Origin: Betaproteobacteria bacterium
Lineage (GTDB): Bacteria > Pseudomonadota > Gammaproteobacteria > Burkholderiales > SG8-41
Direction of reading: 5' to 3'
DNA length: 64,000 nucleotides
NCBI GenBank assembly: GCA_016868035.1
Contig: VGID01000002.1
Location: 55,037-119,036, forward strand
The translations under genes and the position numbers were made by a program. Each line of letters begins with the position of its first letter. Position 1 is the first letter of the stretch. Of this stretch, positions 18,087-26,439 are shown piece after piece. Under the pieces are notes generated by a model. That model saw nothing but the letters and a program-made list of their open reading frames with translations, ran no database searches and was not told the DNA's origin.

Positions 18087-18854
18087 TCAGGCCGATCGGC
18101 GCAGGCGCTTCGCACGCGGCCGGAGCGCGCCCGGCTCCGAGAGCTTGCGCAGCAGGCTGCCGCAATCGGTGATGCGCGGGTCCACGCCCATCTCCGCGTA
18201 CGCCTGCCACGCGGTCGCCTGCACCGCCGAATAGACAGGCTTGCCGAGGTCCCGCTCCAGCAGGTCGATCACCTCGAGCGCGCGCAGCTGGGTACAGGCC
18301 ACGAAAACCGCTTCGGTGTCGGCGCCGCTGGTTTCCTTCACCTTCTGGTAGATCTCCTCAGACTGGATCTTCGCGTGATCGAACATGTCGAGCATGTCGA
18401 AGGTGCCGAGCCGGGAGACTTCGATGCCGTGGGCGCGCAGGAACTGCTTCAGGCGCTCGTTGGTGAGCTCGACATACGGGGTCACCACGTCGACCTTGCG
18501 GTGGCCCCCGGCGAGCAGGCAGGCCGCCATCGCGCCGGCGGTGGTCACCGTCGGCGCCCGCGTGATCTCGGTCAACTGCTCGCAGATCCGGGCGTTCCAC
18601 TCGGGTCCCTCGAAGAAGCTGCCGCTCGTGCAGCCGTAGGCCACGACGTCGGGCTCGACCATGGCCACATCGCGCGCCGCGGCCTTGCTCGCGTTCTCCA
18701 TGCTGCGCAGCTCCTCCGGCGTGCCGTGGCGCCCGCCCGAGATGCGTGCCGTGTGCACCGACACCCCCTCGGGCGCGATCCGCCAGAACTCCGTTTCCAT
18801 GGTGGTGTTGATCGAGGGCACCAGCAGGCCGATGCGCCCGCGCCATCCGTACAT
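18087..18854 (-). CDS. Maleate cis-trans isomerase-like (Asp/Glu racemase superfamily) protein
   Basis: 255-aa protein with the maleate isomerase start pattern IGLLVPSINTTMETEFW. Both catalytic cysteines of the superfamily are present: C75 in YGCTSGSF and C187 in VACTQLRAL. AAGGAGA precedes the ATG at 18854. A paralog lacking the first cysteine lies 16 bp upstream (18871-19599). It probably isomerises or racemises a small carboxylic acid through cysteine chemistry. The C-terminus is rich in Arg and diverges from typical members. Confidence 0.85.
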   Translation of the reverse strand: MYGWRGRIGLLVPSINTTMETEFWRIAPEGVSVHTARISGGRHGTPEELRSMENASKAAARDVAMVEPDVVAYGCTSGSFFEGPEWNARICEQLTEITRAPTVTTAGAMAACLLAGGHRKVDVVTPYVELTNERLKQFLRAHGIEVSRLGTFDMLDMFDHAKIQSEEIYQKVKETSGADTEAVFVACTQLRALEVIDLLERDLGKPVYSAVQATAWQAYAEMGVDPRITDCGSLLRKLSEPGALRPRAKRLRRSA

Positions 18855-18870
18855 GATCGCTCTCCTTCCC

Positions 18871-19599
18871 CTAAGCGGTTTGAACCTGCCGGCCGGCGGC
18901 CGCGACCTCGCGCAGCAGCCGGCCGTACCCGGTGACATCCGGCGCCCCGATCATTCGAAGCGCCGCCCAGACGCTCGCCTGGGTGGTCGAAACGACGGGC
19001 TTGCCGGTATCGCGCTCGATGCGATCGAGCACGTCCATCGTCCTCCAGTTGGTGCAGGCGAGCACGATCGCGTCGGCGTCGGGCCGGTCCACCTTGCGCG
19101 CGAGCTCGTAGGCCGTGTCGGCGGCAAGTCGCCCAACCTTGAGGTTGTCCACATAGCCCAGTCCCTGCGCGTCGAGCACGGTCACGCCGCTTGCCTCGAT
19201 GAACGATCTGGCGATCGCGTTGACCTTCTCGTCGTAGGCCGAGCCCAGTGCGACGCGCCTTGCGCCGAAGTGGCGGATCGCCTCGATCAGCGCCGTGGAG
19301 GTGGTGGTGGCGCGCTTGCCGCTCGCGGCCTCCAGCCTGCCGATCAGCTCGCGGTCATAGCCCAGGCCCTTGAGGAAACTCGGGGCGGTGGCGCCGAGCA
19401 CGATGACATCCACGTCGGCGGACGCGAGCAGCCTCGCCTGCGCTTCCATGTCCCGGACCATGCCGAGGATGGCCTCGGGCGTGATCTGCGTGAGGTAGAG
19501 GCGCGCCGTGTGGAGAGTCACGCCCGGCGGCAGCGCGCGGTAGAACTCCACCTCCACCGTGGTGTTGGACGAGGGGACCAGCAGGCCGATGCGGGACAT
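18871..19599 (-). CDS. Arylmalonate decarboxylase-like single-cysteine member of the Asp/Glu racemase superfamily
   Basis: 242-aa protein. The start LLVPSSNTTVEVEF is maleate-isomerase-like, but the first catalytic cysteine is replaced (LGATAPSF, A70-T71-A72). Only C182 (LACTNW) remains. This arrangement is that of arylmalonate decarboxylase, which has Gly74 and Cys188. The stretch TTTSTALIEAIRHFGARRVAL with SAYDEKVN also resembles that enzyme, including a Tyr (Y122) matching its oxyanion-hole Tyr126. The correspondence is from memory of the family, not an alignment. It is clustered with its two-cysteine paralog. Confidence 0.75.
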   Translation of the reverse strand: MSRIGLLVPSSNTTVEVEFYRALPPGVTLHTARLYLTQITPEAILGMVRDMEAQARLLASADVDVIVLGATAPSFLKGLGYDRELIGRLEAASGKRATTTSTALIEAIRHFGARRVALGSAYDEKVNAIARSFIEASGVTVLDAQGLGYVDNLKVGRLAADTAYELARKVDRPDADAIVLACTNWRTMDVLDRIERDTGKPVVSTTQASVWAALRMIGAPDVTGYGRLLREVAAAGRQVQTA

Positions 19600-19713
19600 C
19601 GTCGAAGCACTCCAGATCGTGGAATGGATCCCAATAGCGACGCGGCAGGCTTCTTTATAGTTGGCCCTCTCGCGAGTGTCAACGCATTCCCGCACCCAGT
19701 CCGCAGTACGGAA

Positions 19714-20706
19714 TCAGTCCTGCATCACGAGCACCACCTTGCCCAGCGCCTTGCGGTCGCGCACGGCTGCAAGCGCGGCGCCGTGCTCGCGCAACGGGAA
19801 CCGCGCCATCACGCGCGGCTGCACCTTGCCCTGCTCGTAGAAGGCGCAGAGCTCGGCCTGCGCGCGGCGCACCTTTGCGGGCTCGCGGTCACGGTAATCG
19901 CTGATCTGCAGCCCGATCACCGAGATGTTCTTGACGAGGATGAGCCCGGCCTTGACTTCCGGGATGCGTCCCGCGGCGAAGCCGACGATGACGACGCGCC
20001 CGCACCACGCGACCGCGCGCAGACTCGCGTCGAATACGTCGCCGCCGACGGGATCGACCACGATGTCCACGCCGCGCCTGCCGACGGCGTCGAATACCTC
20101 CCGGCGCAACGCCTCGCGCAGGTCGGGGACGTCCGTGCGCACGACGTGATCGGCGCCGGAAGCCTTCGCGACCGCGGCCTTCTCCGCCGAGCTCACCGCT
20201 GCGACCACTCCCGCACCGAGCGCTTTTGCCACCTGCACCGCGGCGAGCCCGACGCCGCCGGCGGCGCCCGTGACGAGCACGGTCTCCCCGGCCTTGCATC
20301 CCGCGCGCTCCACCAGCGCGAAATGCGCGGTGAGGTAGACGAGTCCCATCGCGGCGCCTTCCTCGAAGCTCATGCGCGCCGGCATTGCGAAGCAGTTCTG
20401 CTCGGGCACGACGCAGCGCTCGGCGTATGCGCCGTGCTCGGTCTGCGCCATCACGCGCTCGCCGGCCTTCACCAACGTCACGCCCTCGCCCACCGCGGCG
20501 ACGACCCCGGAGAGGTCCTTGCCGGGCACGAAAGGCCGCGCAGGCAGCTTCTGATAGGTGCCGTTGATCACGAGGATGTCGGGAAAGTTGACGCTCGCGG
20601 CGCGCACGTCGATCAGCACCTCGCCGGGGCCCGGATGCGGAGCCGGAACATCGGCGAGCGCCACGTTTTCGATCGGGCCATGCTCGCTCACGACCAGCGC
20701 GCGCAC
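19714..20706 (-). CDS. NADPH:quinone oxidoreductase-like medium-chain dehydrogenase
   Basis: 330-aa zinc-independent MDR enzyme. The quinone-oxidoreductase start is MRALVVSEHGPIENV, the substrate-domain signature is PGKDLSGVVAAVGEGV (residues 61-76), and the nucleotide motif is VLVTGAAGGVGLAAVQVAKALGA, shown here only by its GAAGGVG core. There is no zinc-ligand cysteine cluster. The GTG start follows GAGGGG. It is 16 bp after the CoA-transferase stop and closes the CoA operon, where it may reduce an enoyl intermediate. Confidence 0.87.
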   Translation of the reverse strand: MRALVVSEHGPIENVALADVPAPHPGPGEVLIDVRAASVNFPDILVINGTYQKLPARPFVPGKDLSGVVAAVGEGVTLVKAGERVMAQTEHGAYAERCVVPEQNCFAMPARMSFEEGAAMGLVYLTAHFALVERAGCKAGETVLVTGAAGGVGLAAVQVAKALGAGVVAAVSSAEKAAVAKASGADHVVRTDVPDLREALRREVFDAVGRRGVDIVVDPVGGDVFDASLRAVAWCGRVVIVGFAAGRIPEVKAGLILVKNISVIGLQISDYRDREPAKVRRAQAELCAFYEQGKVQPRVMARFPLREHGAALAAVRDRKALGKVVLVMQD

Positions 20707-20722
20707 CGGCTCGCCCCTCGCC

Positions 20723-21841
20723 CTACTTCAACAGGGAATTCGCTTCGCCGAGCGCGGGATATCCCGCCTCGCTCTCCGGCGAACGGAACAAACCGGCCAC
20801 CGGCACCGGCAGCGCTGCGATCGCGCTGGCGCCGGCCACGAGCTTGCGCGCGAACACGCCGCGCGCGGCGAAATGCGCGTCGCCCAGCGCCTCTTCCAGG
20901 CTTGCCATCACCGAGCAGCAGGCGTCGCGGTCCTCGAGGCGGCTGCTCCACTCCGCGGCAGTTTTCGAGCGGATGATCTCCGCCACGGCGCGCTTTGTCG
21001 CGGCCGGATCCCTCGCATCGTCGCGCAGCGCGAGGGCAAGGCCGATCGCGTCGCAGAAATTCTCCCAGAACTTCTGCTCGAGCGGGGCGGCGGCGAGGAA
21101 CCTGTCGTCCCGGGTGCGATAGACGTTGTAGCGCGGGCTGCCGCCGGTGACGAGATCACCGCCGGGCCTGGGCCACGCGCCCGCTGCGAGCGCGTTGCCG
21201 AGCGCCCAGTACTGGAACGTGAAGAGGTTCTCGGTCATCGCGATGTCGAGCCGGCAGCCCTCCCCGGTGCGTTCGCGGTTGCGCAGGGCAAGCAGGATAT
21301 TGATCACCGCAGGGTAGGTGCCGCCGCCGATGTCGGCGACCAGCGCCGCCGGGGGCACCGGCGCGCCGTCCGCGCCCGCCGCGAGCGACAGCATGCCGGA
21401 TTGCGCGACATAGTTGAGGTCGTGCGCGGCGTCCCGCGCCCGCGGCCCGTGCTGGCCGTAGCCCGTGATCGCGCAGTACACCAGGCGCGGGTTGACGTCC
21501 TTCAGCGCCTCGTAGCCCAGGCCCATCCGGTCCATGACGCCGGGCCGGAACTGCTCCACCACCACGTCCGCGCTCTCGATGAGGGGCTTGAGCCTGTCCA
21601 CCGCGCCCGGCGCCTTGAGATCGATCGTGATACTGCGTTTGCCGCGGTTCAGCAACGCGAAGTTGACGCTGTCCTCGCCGAACTTGGGCACATACGAGCG
21701 CATCTCGTCACCGCGGCCGGGACGCTCGATCTTGATCACTTCGGCGCCGGCTTCGGCCAGGATCAGCGTCGCGAGCGGCCCCGGCAGCAGCGTGGTGAAA
21801 TCGAGCACACGGATGCCCGCAAGCGGTTGCATGGGCGTCAT
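20723..21841 (-). CDS. CaiB/BaiF family CoA-transferase
   Basis: 372-aa class III CoA-transferase. It opens with the family motif GIRVLDFTTLLPGPLATLILAEAGAEVIKIE, shown by its LPGPLAT core, and NRGKRSITIDLK follows. The catalytic aspartate is expected near D175 in LVADIGGGTYPA. It transfers CoA between carboxylic acids. The ATG at 21841 overlaps the stop of the preceding gene as ATGA (21838-21841). With the AMP-dependent ligase at 26440 the operon has two ways to make a CoA thioester. Confidence 0.92.
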   Translation of the reverse strand: MTPMQPLAGIRVLDFTTLLPGPLATLILAEAGAEVIKIERPGRGDEMRSYVPKFGEDSVNFALLNRGKRSITIDLKAPGAVDRLKPLIESADVVVEQFRPGVMDRMGLGYEALKDVNPRLVYCAITGYGQHGPRARDAAHDLNYVAQSGMLSLAAGADGAPVPPAALVADIGGGTYPAVINILLALRNRERTGEGCRLDIAMTENLFTFQYWALGNALAAGAWPRPGGDLVTGGSPRYNVYRTRDDRFLAAAPLEQKFWENFCDAIGLALALRDDARDPAATKRAVAEIIRSKTAAEWSSRLEDRDACCSVMASLEEALGDAHFAARGVFARKLVAGASAIAALPVPVAGLFRSPESEAGYPALGEANSLLK

Positions 21842-22479
21842 TGTTTCTGCTTGGCGACGCGCGCCCGGCGGGCGGGCGCGTACGCGGGATCGCCGTAAGC
21901 CTCGTAGAGCGCCTGCGTGACCTCGAAGTGACGGGCAAGCCCGGCGCGCTCTAGCAGCGCGATGGGGCCCTCCGGGTAGCCCAGGCCGAGCCTGAGCGTG
22001 GTGTCGAGATCGCCGGCGGTCGCGAGCCCCTCGTCGAGCCGCCGGAGCGCCGCGTTGTAGTAGGGCCGCACGAGCCGGTCGATGATGCGCCCGGCGAAGT
22101 CGCCGCATACCGCGACCTGCAGCCCGGCGCCCTCCAGCACCTTTCTTGCGGCGGCAACCGCCGCCTCGCCGGTGCGCGGCTGGCGCACCAGCTCCACCAG
22201 ATTCGAGGGATCGGCATCACCGAGCCGGAAGCGGGCGAAACCCAGCACATTGGAGCCTTCCTCGCCCCGGAATTCGCCGGTGTGCACCCCCAGGCATTCG
22301 GTCCCGAGCTCGATCAGCACCGCCGTCCTCGTTTCCGCCCGCGCCAGTTTCCGGAACGCGGCGCCGGCATCGGCGCCGATGATCACGACGACCTCGCCGT
22401 CCTGCGCCGCGCCCGCAAGCAGCGCGTGGTCCTGCGGGAAGGAGCGGCTCGCGCCGGCGCGTAATACGGTGTAGCCCAT
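21838..22479 (-). CDS. Stand-alone 3-hydroxyacyl-CoA dehydrogenase C-terminal-domain protein
   Basis: 213-aa protein that contains no complete Rossmann motif. Its second half carries the 3HCDH C-terminal signature: CGDFAGRIIDRLVRPYYNAALR followed by LGLGYPEGPIALLERAG, split here at the turn. Its first half (VVVIIGADAGAAFRKL) resembles a degenerate nucleotide domain. It is two bases after the full dehydrogenase gene, so the two products probably form one enzyme, as in long PaaH-type dehydrogenases that carry a second C-terminal domain. The stop overlaps the CoA-transferase start. Confidence 0.75.
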   Translation of the reverse strand: MGYTVLRAGASRSFPQDHALLAGAAQDGEVVVIIGADAGAAFRKLARAETRTAVLIELGTECLGVHTGEFRGEEGSNVLGFARFRLGDADPSNLVELVRQPRTGEAAVAAARKVLEGAGLQVAVCGDFAGRIIDRLVRPYYNAALRRLDEGLATAGDLDTTLRLGLGYPEGPIALLERAGLARHFEVTQALYEAYGDPAYAPARRARVAKQKQ

Positions 22480-22481
22480 GG

Positions 22482-23360
22482 TCAGCCCCCGAACATCGCG
22501 CTGCCCTGGTAGGAGTAGAACCCCCGTCCCGTCTTGCGCCCGAGGTGGCCTGCCGCGATCATGCGCCTCACCAGCGCCGGCACCGCCGCGCGCGGTTCGC
22601 GGGTGGACGCGTAGAGCGCCTCGGCAACCAGCAGGTGCGTGTCGAGCCCGACGAGATCGAGCAGCTCGAGCGGTCCCATCGGGTAGCCGAGGCCGCTTTT
22701 CACCGCGCGGTCGATGTCGGCCGGCGCCGCCACGCCCGCCTCCACCAGCCGGATCGCGTCGTTGTTGAAGGGCACCAGGAAGTAATTGAGGATGAAGCCC
22801 GGGCTGTCCTGGGTCCGGACCGGGACCTGCCCCAGCGCGCGGCAGAACTCCCACGCCGCCCGGAACGCGTCCTCGCTCGTGCGGATGCCCGGCGACATCT
22901 CCACCAGCTTCATGAGCTGCGCCGGCAGGCAGAAATGCATGCCGACGACGCGCTCGTCGCGCCCGGAGCCGGCGGCGATCTCGGTGATCGACAGCGTGGA
23001 CGTGTTCGACGCGAACAGCGCGTGCGGGGGACAGATCCGGTTCAGCTCCCCGAGCAGCGCGTGCTTCACCTTCAAGTCCTCGAACACCGCCTCGATCACG
23101 ATGTCGCATGCCGCGAGCTCGCCGATGCGGGTCGTGCCGGAGAGATCGCCCAGGATCCTGTCCACCTGCGGCTGCGTGAGCTTCTTTCTCTCGACGGATT
23201 TCGCCAGGAACCCCTCGGTCTGCCTGCGCGCCCGGTCGAGGGCATCCTGCCGCGTATCGTAGACGACCGTCCTGAAGCCCGCGCGCGCGGCGACGATGGC
23301 GATCCCCGCCCCCATCGTGCCGACGCCCGCGACGCCGACCGTTTTGATCTCTGCTGCCAT
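22482..23360 (-). CDS. 3-hydroxyacyl-CoA dehydrogenase
   Basis: 292-aa NAD-dependent dehydrogenase. The Rossmann motif is VGVAGVGTMGAGIA (residues 8-21), with D36 for NAD. The catalytic SNTST and H-bearing block (FASNTSTLSITEIA, then GMHFCLPAQLMKLVE) matches the family, though the usual HFFNP is here HFCLP. The C-terminal domain is recognised by LGYPMGPLELLDLVGLD. It oxidises 3-hydroxyacyl-CoA to 3-ketoacyl-CoA. The start ATG shares its A with the TGA of the Bug gene (TGATG at 23358-23362). Its length is typical of the single-domain form. Confidence 0.92.
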   Translation of the reverse strand: MAAEIKTVGVAGVGTMGAGIAIVAARAGFRTVVYDTRQDALDRARRQTEGFLAKSVERKKLTQPQVDRILGDLSGTTRIGELAACDIVIEAVFEDLKVKHALLGELNRICPPHALFASNTSTLSITEIAAGSGRDERVVGMHFCLPAQLMKLVEMSPGIRTSEDAFRAAWEFCRALGQVPVRTQDSPGFILNYFLVPFNNDAIRLVEAGVAAPADIDRAVKSGLGYPMGPLELLDLVGLDTHLLVAEALYASTREPRAAVPALVRRMIAAGHLGRKTGRGFYSYQGSAMFGG

Positions 23361-24334
23361 CACTCGACGGTGATTCCCAGACCCCTCACCACTTTCGCCC
23401 AGACGGTGAGCTCGTTGCGAATGAAGGCGGAGAACTCCGCCGGGTTACTTCCCACCGCCTCCGCGCCCATCCCCACGATCCGCTCCTTCACGTCGGGAAC
23501 CGCAAGCACCCTGGACAGCGACTCGTGTATGCGCTGGATGACGGCCTGCGAGGTGCCGGCCGGGACCATGACCCCGTTCCACTCGATCGCCTCGTAGCCG
23601 GGAACGCCCGCCTCGGCGACGGTCGGAATGTCGGGGAGCGCGGAACTGCGTGCCGCCCGGCTCACCGCCAGCGCCCTCAGCCTGCCCGCCTGGATGTGGT
23701 GGATCGCGGACGGGATCGTCGCGAAGAGCATCGAGGTCTCGCCGCTCACCAGCGACACCACGGCCGGCCCGCCGCCCTTGTAGGGAACATGGACGAGCTT
23801 GGTGCCCGTGAGATGCATGAACCGGGCGGTCGCGAGATGGTTCGCGCTGCCGTAGCCCGCGGACCCGAAATTGATCTCCTCGGGCCTGCGCTTGGCAAGC
23901 GCGACCAGTTGCTTCACCGAGCGCGCCGGCACCGAGGGATGCAGGGAGAGGACCATGGTGACGATCGTCACCTGGCTCACCGGCACGAGGTCCTTCTTCG
24001 AGTTGAACGGCATCTTCCTGATCAGGCTCGGGTTGGCGCCGTAGGCGATGTTCGCCACGCCCCACGTGTGGCCGTCGGGCGGGGACTTCGCCGCAAGGTC
24101 GAGCCCGATCGTCGAGGACGCGCCCGGGCGGTTTTCGACCACCACCGGCTGGCCGAGCTCCTCGGACAGCCGCGGTGCGAGCAGCCGGAAAACGACGTCG
24201 GTGGATCCGCCCGGCGAATAAGGCACGATGATGCGGATCGCGCGCGAGGGGAAGCTCTGCGCTGCGCCGATCCCCGGCCAGGCGAGCAACGCCGCAAGCA
24301 ATGTCGTGGTGACGCGATGCAGGACTCGATTCAT
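23360..24334 (-). CDS. Bug-family (TctC-like) periplasmic substrate-binding protein
   Basis: 324-aa receptor with a signal peptide ending near GIGAAQ-SFPSR. Motifs are IRIIVPYSPGGSTDVVFR, VVVENRPGASSTIG, LVHVPYKGGGPAVVSL and IPTVAEAGVPGYEA. AAGGGGAA precedes the ATG at 24334. It sits inside the CoA operon, between the acyl-CoA dehydrogenase and the 3-hydroxyacyl-CoA dehydrogenase, coupled to the latter by TGATG. This strongly suggests it captures the acid degraded by the operon. Confidence 0.94.
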   Translation of the reverse strand: MNRVLHRVTTTLLAALLAWPGIGAAQSFPSRAIRIIVPYSPGGSTDVVFRLLAPRLSEELGQPVVVENRPGASSTIGLDLAAKSPPDGHTWGVANIAYGANPSLIRKMPFNSKKDLVPVSQVTIVTMVLSLHPSVPARSVKQLVALAKRRPEEINFGSAGYGSANHLATARFMHLTGTKLVHVPYKGGGPAVVSLVSGETSMLFATIPSAIHHIQAGRLRALAVSRAARSSALPDIPTVAEAGVPGYEAIEWNGVMVPAGTSQAVIQRIHESLSRVLAVPDVKERIVGMGAEAVGSNPAEFSAFIRNELTVWAKVVRGLGITVE

Positions 24335-24389
24335 GACGTTCCCCTTCTCACAGTGCACATGGTCACGCAGCCAAAACACGGTTCCCCGT

Positions 24390-25556
24390 TCACCGGTTCG
24401 TGAAGCTGCGCCCGATCAGCTGGCGGTGGATCTGGTTCGTGCCCTCCCAGATCTGCGTGATCTTGGCGTCGCGCATCAGCCGCTCGACGCGGTACTCCTT
24501 GCAATAGCCGTAGCCGCCGTGCAGCTGGACCGCGTCAGTGGCGATGCGCATCGCGAGATCCGAGGCGCGCAGCTTGAGGATGGACGCCTCGACCGCGAAG
24601 TCCGTCGCCCCGGAATCCACCAGCCGGGCAACATACCACAGCCACGCCTCGCACTGCGCGAGCTCGGCCGCCATGTCCGCGAGCATGAACTGGATGCCCT
24701 GGAACTCGACGATGCGCCGCCCCGACTGGCGGCGCTCGTTGACGTAGGCAACTGCGTCCTCGAAGGCGGCACGCGCGATGCCCAGCGCGTGCGCCGCGAT
24801 GCTCGGGCGCGAGCGGTTCAGCGAGGCGAGCAGGATCTTCAGGCCCTCGCCGGGAGCGCCGAGGAGATTCGCGCGCGCGACGCGGCAGTCGTCGAACGCA
24901 AGCGCCGCGGTACTGGACGCGCGCAAGCCCATCTTGTCCTCTTCGCGCACCACCTCGAGCCCTGCGGCGCCCTTCTCGATCACGAGCGCCGAGATCGCCG
25001 CCTTGCCCTCGCCCAGCTCGCTCCACTTGCCGAAGACGAGGTAGAGGTCCGCATGGGCGCCATTGGTGATGAAGGTCTTGGTGCCGTTCACCACGATCGC
25101 GTCGCCCTCGGGCCGGAACGTGGTCCTCATGCCGGTCGCGTCCGATCCCGCCGTGGGCTCCGTGATCACGAGCGACGCCAGCCCGCCGCGCGCGATCACC
25201 GGCAGGAGCCGCCTTTTCTGGTCCTCGGTCCCGAAATCGACGACCGGCCTCGTCGCGTGGAAGTTGGTCGCCCAGATGACGCCGGTGGAGGCGCAGGCCT
25301 TGCTGATTTCGCGCACGCACGCGAGATAGGCCGCATACGAGAGCGGCGCGCCGCCGTACGCCTCGGGGATGAACAGCGCGTTCAATCCCAACTTGTTGAT
25401 CTGACCGATGTTGTGTTCCGGGAACTCGCCCGTCCGGTCGTAGTGCCCGGCGCGTGGTGCAATCTGCTCCCGCGCGAGTTTCCGCACGCTCTCGAGGAGC
25501 ATGCGCTCGTCGCCGGAGAGTGGGGCACTCGAATCAAGCCTGGCGAATACGTTCAT
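24390..25556 (-). CDS. Acyl-CoA dehydrogenase
   Basis: 388-aa flavoprotein that makes the alpha,beta double bond of an acyl-CoA. The two classical signatures are visible: ASLVITEPTAGSDATGMRT near residue 130 and QLHGGYGYCKEYRVERLMRDAK near 345, given here by their TEPxAGSD and GGYGY cores. The catalytic base is the glutamate of IWEGTNQIH near residue 375, with Trp instead of the more common Tyr before it. Helical N-terminus, beta middle and helical C-terminus follow the family plan. Next gene upstream is an enoyl-CoA hydratase. Confidence 0.94.
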   Translation of the reverse strand: MNVFARLDSSAPLSGDERMLLESVRKLAREQIAPRAGHYDRTGEFPEHNIGQINKLGLNALFIPEAYGGAPLSYAAYLACVREISKACASTGVIWATNFHATRPVVDFGTEDQKRRLLPVIARGGLASLVITEPTAGSDATGMRTTFRPEGDAIVVNGTKTFITNGAHADLYLVFGKWSELGEGKAAISALVIEKGAAGLEVVREEDKMGLRASSTAALAFDDCRVARANLLGAPGEGLKILLASLNRSRPSIAAHALGIARAAFEDAVAYVNERRQSGRRIVEFQGIQFMLADMAAELAQCEAWLWYVARLVDSGATDFAVEASILKLRASDLAMRIATDAVQLHGGYGYCKEYRVERLMRDAKITQIWEGTNQIHRQLIGRSFTNR

Positions 25557-25664
25557 CGGATCCTAGGGCGCGAAACCCAGCCCGCAGTGAAGGCAGATCG
25601 TCCCGCTGCCCCGAAACGGCGTGGCTTCGCCGAAGATCGCCGTGACGATGCTGGCCCATGCCAC

Positions 25665-26432
25665 CTATTCATCCTTGAAATGCGGCTTGCGCTTCTCCAT
25701 GAACGCCGCCATCCCCTCGGCCGCGTCTTTCGTCTGGAACGCGAGCGTCGAGAGGTCGGCCTCCGCCTTGAGGCCCTGCGCGAGCGGCATGTCGAGCGCC
25801 CGCGTCACCGCGTCGCGCGCAAGTCTCAGCACGGGGCGGCTGTGTCCCGCAAACTCGCGCGCGAACGCGACGCCCTGCGCGACCGCGTCGGCGTCCACCA
25901 GCCGGTTCAAGAGCCCGATGCGGAGCGCTTCCTCGGCGTCCACCGCGCGCCCCGTCATGATCAGCTCCAGCGCGCGCGCCTCGCCGATGACGCGGGGCAG
26001 CCGCTGCGTGCCGCCGTAGCCCGGAATGAGGCCGAGCCTGATCTCGGGCAGCCCCAACTTCGCGTTGCGCGTGGCGATGCGGAAGGTGCAGGCGAGAGCA
26101 AGCTCCAGACCGCCGCCGAAGGCGTATCCGTTGATGACCGCCACCGACGGCACCGGCAGGCGATCGAGCTTCGCGAACGTCGCCTGGCCGAGCTCGGCGC
26201 CTTCCCTATGCGCCGTCATCGGGCGGCCCGTCAGCTCCTTGACATCGGCCCCCGCGCAGAACGCCTTCGGGCCGGCGCCGGTGATGATCAGCGCACGGGC
26301 ATCTCCCGCCGCGACCTCTTCGAGGGCGCGCCCGAGGTCCCGGATCAGCGCGAATGAGAGCGCGTTCAGCGCCCGCGGCCGGTTCAGCGTGATCAGCGCG
26401 AATTCCTCGACCCGCGTCAGCTCGATCGCCAT
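25665..26432 (-). CDS. Enoyl-CoA hydratase/isomerase family protein
   Basis: 255-aa crotonase-fold enzyme. The oxyanion-hole motifs are AFCAGADVKEL (near residue 60) and NGYAFGGGLELALAC (near 103). The two catalytic glutamates of true hydratases fall in GGGLELAL and PEIRLGLIPGYGG, both present, so hydration of an enoyl-CoA is likely. GAGG lies five bases before the ATG at 26432. It follows the ligase by 7 bp. The 108 bp between it and the acyl-CoA dehydrogenase hold nothing visible. Confidence 0.93.
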   Translation of the reverse strand: MAIELTRVEEFALITLNRPRALNALSFALIRDLGRALEEVAAGDARALIITGAGPKAFCAGADVKELTGRPMTAHREGAELGQATFAKLDRLPVPSVAVINGYAFGGGLELALACTFRIATRNAKLGLPEIRLGLIPGYGGTQRLPRVIGEARALELIMTGRAVDAEEALRIGLLNRLVDADAVAQGVAFAREFAGHSRPVLRLARDAVTRALDMPLAQGLKAEADLSTLAFQTKDAAEGMAAFMEKRKPHFKDE

Positions 26433-26439
26433 TTTCGCC

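Noticed and set aside
16314..18935. An 873-codon plus-strand frame
   Set aside because: Opposite a complete FAD oxidoreductase and a maleate-isomerase-like gene; composition is that of an antisense shadow.
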